The translations under genes and the position numbers were made by a program. DNA of 64,000 bases from Mycobacterium sp. 852002-51163_SCH5372311 (GTDB lineage: Bacteria; Actinomycetota; Actinomycetes; Mycobacteriales; Mycobacteriaceae), in NCBI RefSeq assembly GCF_001667115.1, contig NZ_LZIJ01000020.1, positions 1-64,000 on the forward strand, given 5' to 3'. Below the pieces are notes generated by a model. It worked only from the letters and a program-made list of their open reading frames with translations. It was not told where the DNA came from and searched no databases. Shown here in pieces: positions 61,943 through 64,000 of this stretch (the first letter of the stretch is position 1; each line of letters starts with the position of its first letter).

Positions 61943-63517
61943 ATGACTGGCCCGGCTGAGTTGCTCCGGTATGCGCACCGGCGAGCCGAAGCGCTGCGGC
62001 CGCGGTACCGCGCGGCCGGTCTCTGGCAGGCGGAGCCGGTAGATGTGGTGCGCGTCGCCGCGGCGCGACACGCCACCCGGCTCGCTGTGGCGGATCGACG
62101 CGCCGAACTCACCTACGGTGAGCTGGACCAGCGCATCGATGCGGCCGCTCTGGCGATGGTGGATGCCGGCGTGGTTCCGGGCAGCGCGGTCGTGCTGGTA
62201 GCGGGCAACGACGTGGACTCCGTGGTGGCCGTTCACGCTGCGCTTCGAGTCGATGCGGTGGTGCTGGTCGTGCCGCGAAGCACCGGGCCAAAGCAGCTCG
62301 CCGACCTCGTCAACCGCACCGGAGCGCGGCTCGGCGCGGCGCCCAACTGCACGCCGATCACCGAGACGGAACTGTCCGGGCGTTGTCGGTGGATCGACCT
62401 GGACAACAGCGGCCGGACGGGCGCCGCCCAGCCTTTGGCCCCGGCGCGCCCGGCCGACGAGCCGTGCGTTGTGATTTACACATCGGGTACGACGTCTCGC
62501 CCCAAAGGCGTGATCCACTCGCTGAGCACGTTGACCAAGGCTTCGGCGAACTACATTGCCGCGGCGGGCCTCGGTGTGGACGACCGGATCTTCTTGATCA
62601 GTCCGCTGGCCTCGGTCACCGGGGTGTTGCAGGCGCTGTTCATCGCTCCGATGCTGGCGGTACCGGTGATTCTCGAGGATCGGTGGGACCCGTCGGCGAC
62701 GTGCGAGCTGCTGGTCGCCTCCGGTGCGACCTGGTACGGAGGCCCGGATCGGCTGCTGGACCGGATGCTCGACGAGGCCATGGCGCGCGATGCTGTCGTC
62801 CCGCTGCGCGCGGTATATCTGGGCGGCACGATGCTGGACCGGCGCATCGTCGAACGCGTGGAAGACGAATTCGGCATCGTGGTGATGCGCGCCTACGGGT
62901 CCTCGGAGATCCCGGTCAGCACGTCTGGCCTGCGTACCGAATCGCGAGACGTGCGCCATGCCGACGACGGAGTGCCGCTGCGCGACGTCGATGTGCGCGT
63001 GGGATCCATGGCCGAACCCACCGAGTGCTGCGTCAAGGGTCCGCACACTTTTCTCGGTTACACCGACGTCGAGGACGACAGGCATGCCTTCGACGGTGAG
63101 TGGTTTCGCACCGGCGATGTGGCAGAGGTCGTCGACGGCCGGGTGCGGATCATCGGTCGGCTCAAGGACATCGTGATTCGCAACGGGCTGAAGATCCCGG
63201 CCGCCGAAGTGGAGGAGGCGGTCGCGCGAATAGCCGGAGTCCGCGAGTGTGCCGCTTACTCCGTCGCCGACGACACCACCGGTGAGCGACTGGCCATGGC
63301 GGTCGTGCTCGAGCCCGAAAGCAAGATGTCGCTGGCCGAAGTCGCCCGGGCTCTCGTCGCGGAGGGACTGCCGAAGTACAAACTGCCGGAGGAGCTGGTG
63401 TTCTGGGACGAGCCGCTTCCGGTCAACGCGAACGGCAAGGTCGACCGCACCAAGCTCGATGCCCGCTCGGCCGGGCGGCGGCGGCTGGTGGCCGACCGCC
63501 TTGCCACTATCCGTTGA
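61943..63517 (+). CDS. Acyl-CoA ligase (AMP-forming)
   Basis: A 524-residue synthetase: a YAHRRAEALRPRYRAAGLWQ start, the VVIYTSGTTSRPKGVIHS nucleotide loop, MRAYGSSEIPVST at the A5 region, VRIIGRLKDIVIRNGLKIPAAEVEEAVARI at the hinge, and VNANGKVDRTKLDAR with the catalytic Lys. The ATG has GGAGG 7 nt upstream. Its stop overlaps the end of the convergent DUF35 gene by 11 bp. It resembles ligases that activate cyclic or aromatic acids, but the specificity cannot be read. Confidence 0.9.
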   Translation: MTGPAELLRYAHRRAEALRPRYRAAGLWQAEPVDVVRVAAARHATRLAVADRRAELTYGELDQRIDAAALAMVDAGVVPGSAVVLVAGNDVDSVVAVHAALRVDAVVLVVPRSTGPKQLADLVNRTGARLGAAPNCTPITETELSGRCRWIDLDNSGRTGAAQPLAPARPADEPCVVIYTSGTTSRPKGVIHSLSTLTKASANYIAAAGLGVDDRIFLISPLASVTGVLQALFIAPMLAVPVILEDRWDPSATCELLVASGATWYGGPDRLLDRMLDEAMARDAVVPLRAVYLGGTMLDRRIVERVEDEFGIVVMRAYGSSEIPVSTSGLRTESRDVRHADDGVPLRDVDVRVGSMAEPTECCVKGPHTFLGYTDVEDDRHAFDGEWFRTGDVAEVVDGRVRIIGRLKDIVIRNGLKIPAAEVEEAVARIAGVRECAAYSVADDTTGERLAMAVVLEPESKMSLAEVARALVAEGLPKYKLPEELVFWDEPLPVNANGKVDRTKLDARSAGRRRLVADRLATIR

Positions 63518-63941
63518 GATCCGTTGTCCCGGACGCTGGTTCGGTAGCCGGATGAAAGACCGGGACGACGAACCCATCATCGTCGTTGCGGAAGGCGAGC
63601 ACCAGATCCATGTCGGCGCGCAGCTCGTCCGCGCGGCAATTCTCGACGACGGTCATCAGCCGCGGTCCCTCCTCGAGATCCACCATCGCCAACACGTAGG
63701 GAGTGTGCGCGTCAAAAGGTGCGGCGTTCTGGTGAACGAGCGTCCATGTGTAGAGCCGTGCGCGTCCACTGGCCGACGCCAACTCCACGTCCTCACCCCA
63801 ACAATGCGGACAGAAGGGCCGGACGTACAACGATGTCTGACCGCACGACCGGCACGTGTTGACCATCAGCGTGCGGTCCTTGATGGCGGACCACCACGCT
63901 TCGCTGTCGGCGTCGATCGTGGGCCGGTCAGGACCCGTCAC
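63507..63941 (-). CDS. DUF35 OB-fold zinc-ribbon protein
   Basis: A 144-residue protein. The rubredoxin-like zinc ribbon reads CRSCGQTSLYVRPFCPHC and the OB-fold follows (ARLYTWTLVHQ, LAMVDLEEGPRLMTVVENC). Such proteins partner thiolase-like (Ltp/SCP-x) enzymes. In steroid side-chain cleavage they bind the aldolase or thiolase and position the substrate. The GTG at 63941 overlaps the stop of the thiolase-like gene upstream by one base (TAGTG), with GGGAGG just before it. It belongs to an operon that enters from beyond the right edge. Confidence 0.9.
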   Translation of the reverse strand: MTGPDRPTIDADSEAWWSAIKDRTLMVNTCRSCGQTSLYVRPFCPHCWGEDVELASASGRARLYTWTLVHQNAAPFDAHTPYVLAMVDLEEGPRLMTVVENCRADELRADMDLVLAFRNDDDGFVVPVFHPATEPASGTTDLNG

Positions 63942-64000
63942 TACTGCCTCCCGAGAATCATCGTGGCGCTGTGCGTGAAGAAACCACCCATCGCGTGGAC
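63941..64000 (-). CDS. Thiolase-like lipid-transfer protein, C-terminal end
   Basis: Only the last 19 codons are in the window. They read HAMGGFFTHSATMILGRQ before the TAG at 63943-63941. The GGFFTHSATMILGR ending is the C-terminus of SCP-x/Ltp-type thiolase-like proteins, which usually work with a DUF35 partner. The TAG shares a base with the DUF35 GTG. The rest lies beyond the right edge; catalytic residues are not visible. Confidence 0.75.
   Translation of the reverse strand, partial: VHAMGGFFTHSATMILGRQ

Overview
The window is high-GC DNA from a mycobacterium, most likely a slow-growing non-tuberculous species. From 2.4 to 22.9 kb the gene order follows the M. tuberculosis Rv2684-to-Rv2667 segment in inverted orientation: arsA-like permease, CBS protein, dxs, ribonuclease D-like, DUF3000, echA15, hemE, hemY, hemQ/chdC, methyltransferase, msrB, aftC, Rv2672-like, Rv2671-like, zapE-like ATPase, Rv2668-like exported protein, clpC2. 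Ortholog names come from memory of that map and of the protein sequences. No database was searched.

Layout. 0-2.4 kb holds an unfinished gene at the left edge, a NarL-type response regulator followed by a stand-alone receiver protein, and two small unknown genes. 2.4-22.9 kb is the conserved core: isoprenoid precursor synthesis (dxs), the coproporphyrin-dependent haem route (hemE, hemY, chdC in one overlapping run), methionine-sulfoxide repair, arabinan synthesis and clpC2. The arsA-like permease is split by an apparent one-base deletion. A three-gene GMC oxidoreductase unit sits between echA15 and hemE. 22.9-28.9 kb is a patchwork of small secreted proteins, an alanine/sodium symporter, a hydrolase and short repeats.

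28.9-64 kb is a catabolic accessory region. It encodes four acyl-CoA ligases, four acyl-CoA dehydrogenases (two adjacent and probably heteromeric), four crotonases, two MaoC/hot-dog hydratases, three metal-dependent amidohydrolase-2 proteins, two P450s, an AveC-type spirocyclase homologue, two DapB-like oxidoreductases, two SDRs, an NDMA-type alcohol dehydrogenase, an LLM flavin oxidoreductase, a CaiB CoA transferase, and a DUF35 protein next to the end of a thiolase-like gene. The order and overlaps suggest several operons feeding one pathway that activates and beta-oxidises an unusual, probably cyclic, substrate. I cannot name the substrate.

Two operator families seem to tie this region together. 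One is CAACNNACA-N3-TGTNNGTT(G/T), found between a tetR gene and a divergent binding-protein gene and twice in the P450/DapB-like divergon. The other is TGAGAAT-N4-ATTCTCA, found at two amidohydrolase promoters with weaker versions at three more. Many genes show TANNNT exactly 6-7 nt before ATG or GTG, the leaderless pattern common in mycobacteria, and this fixed several starts. I saw no tRNA, rRNA, insertion sequence or CRISPR array.
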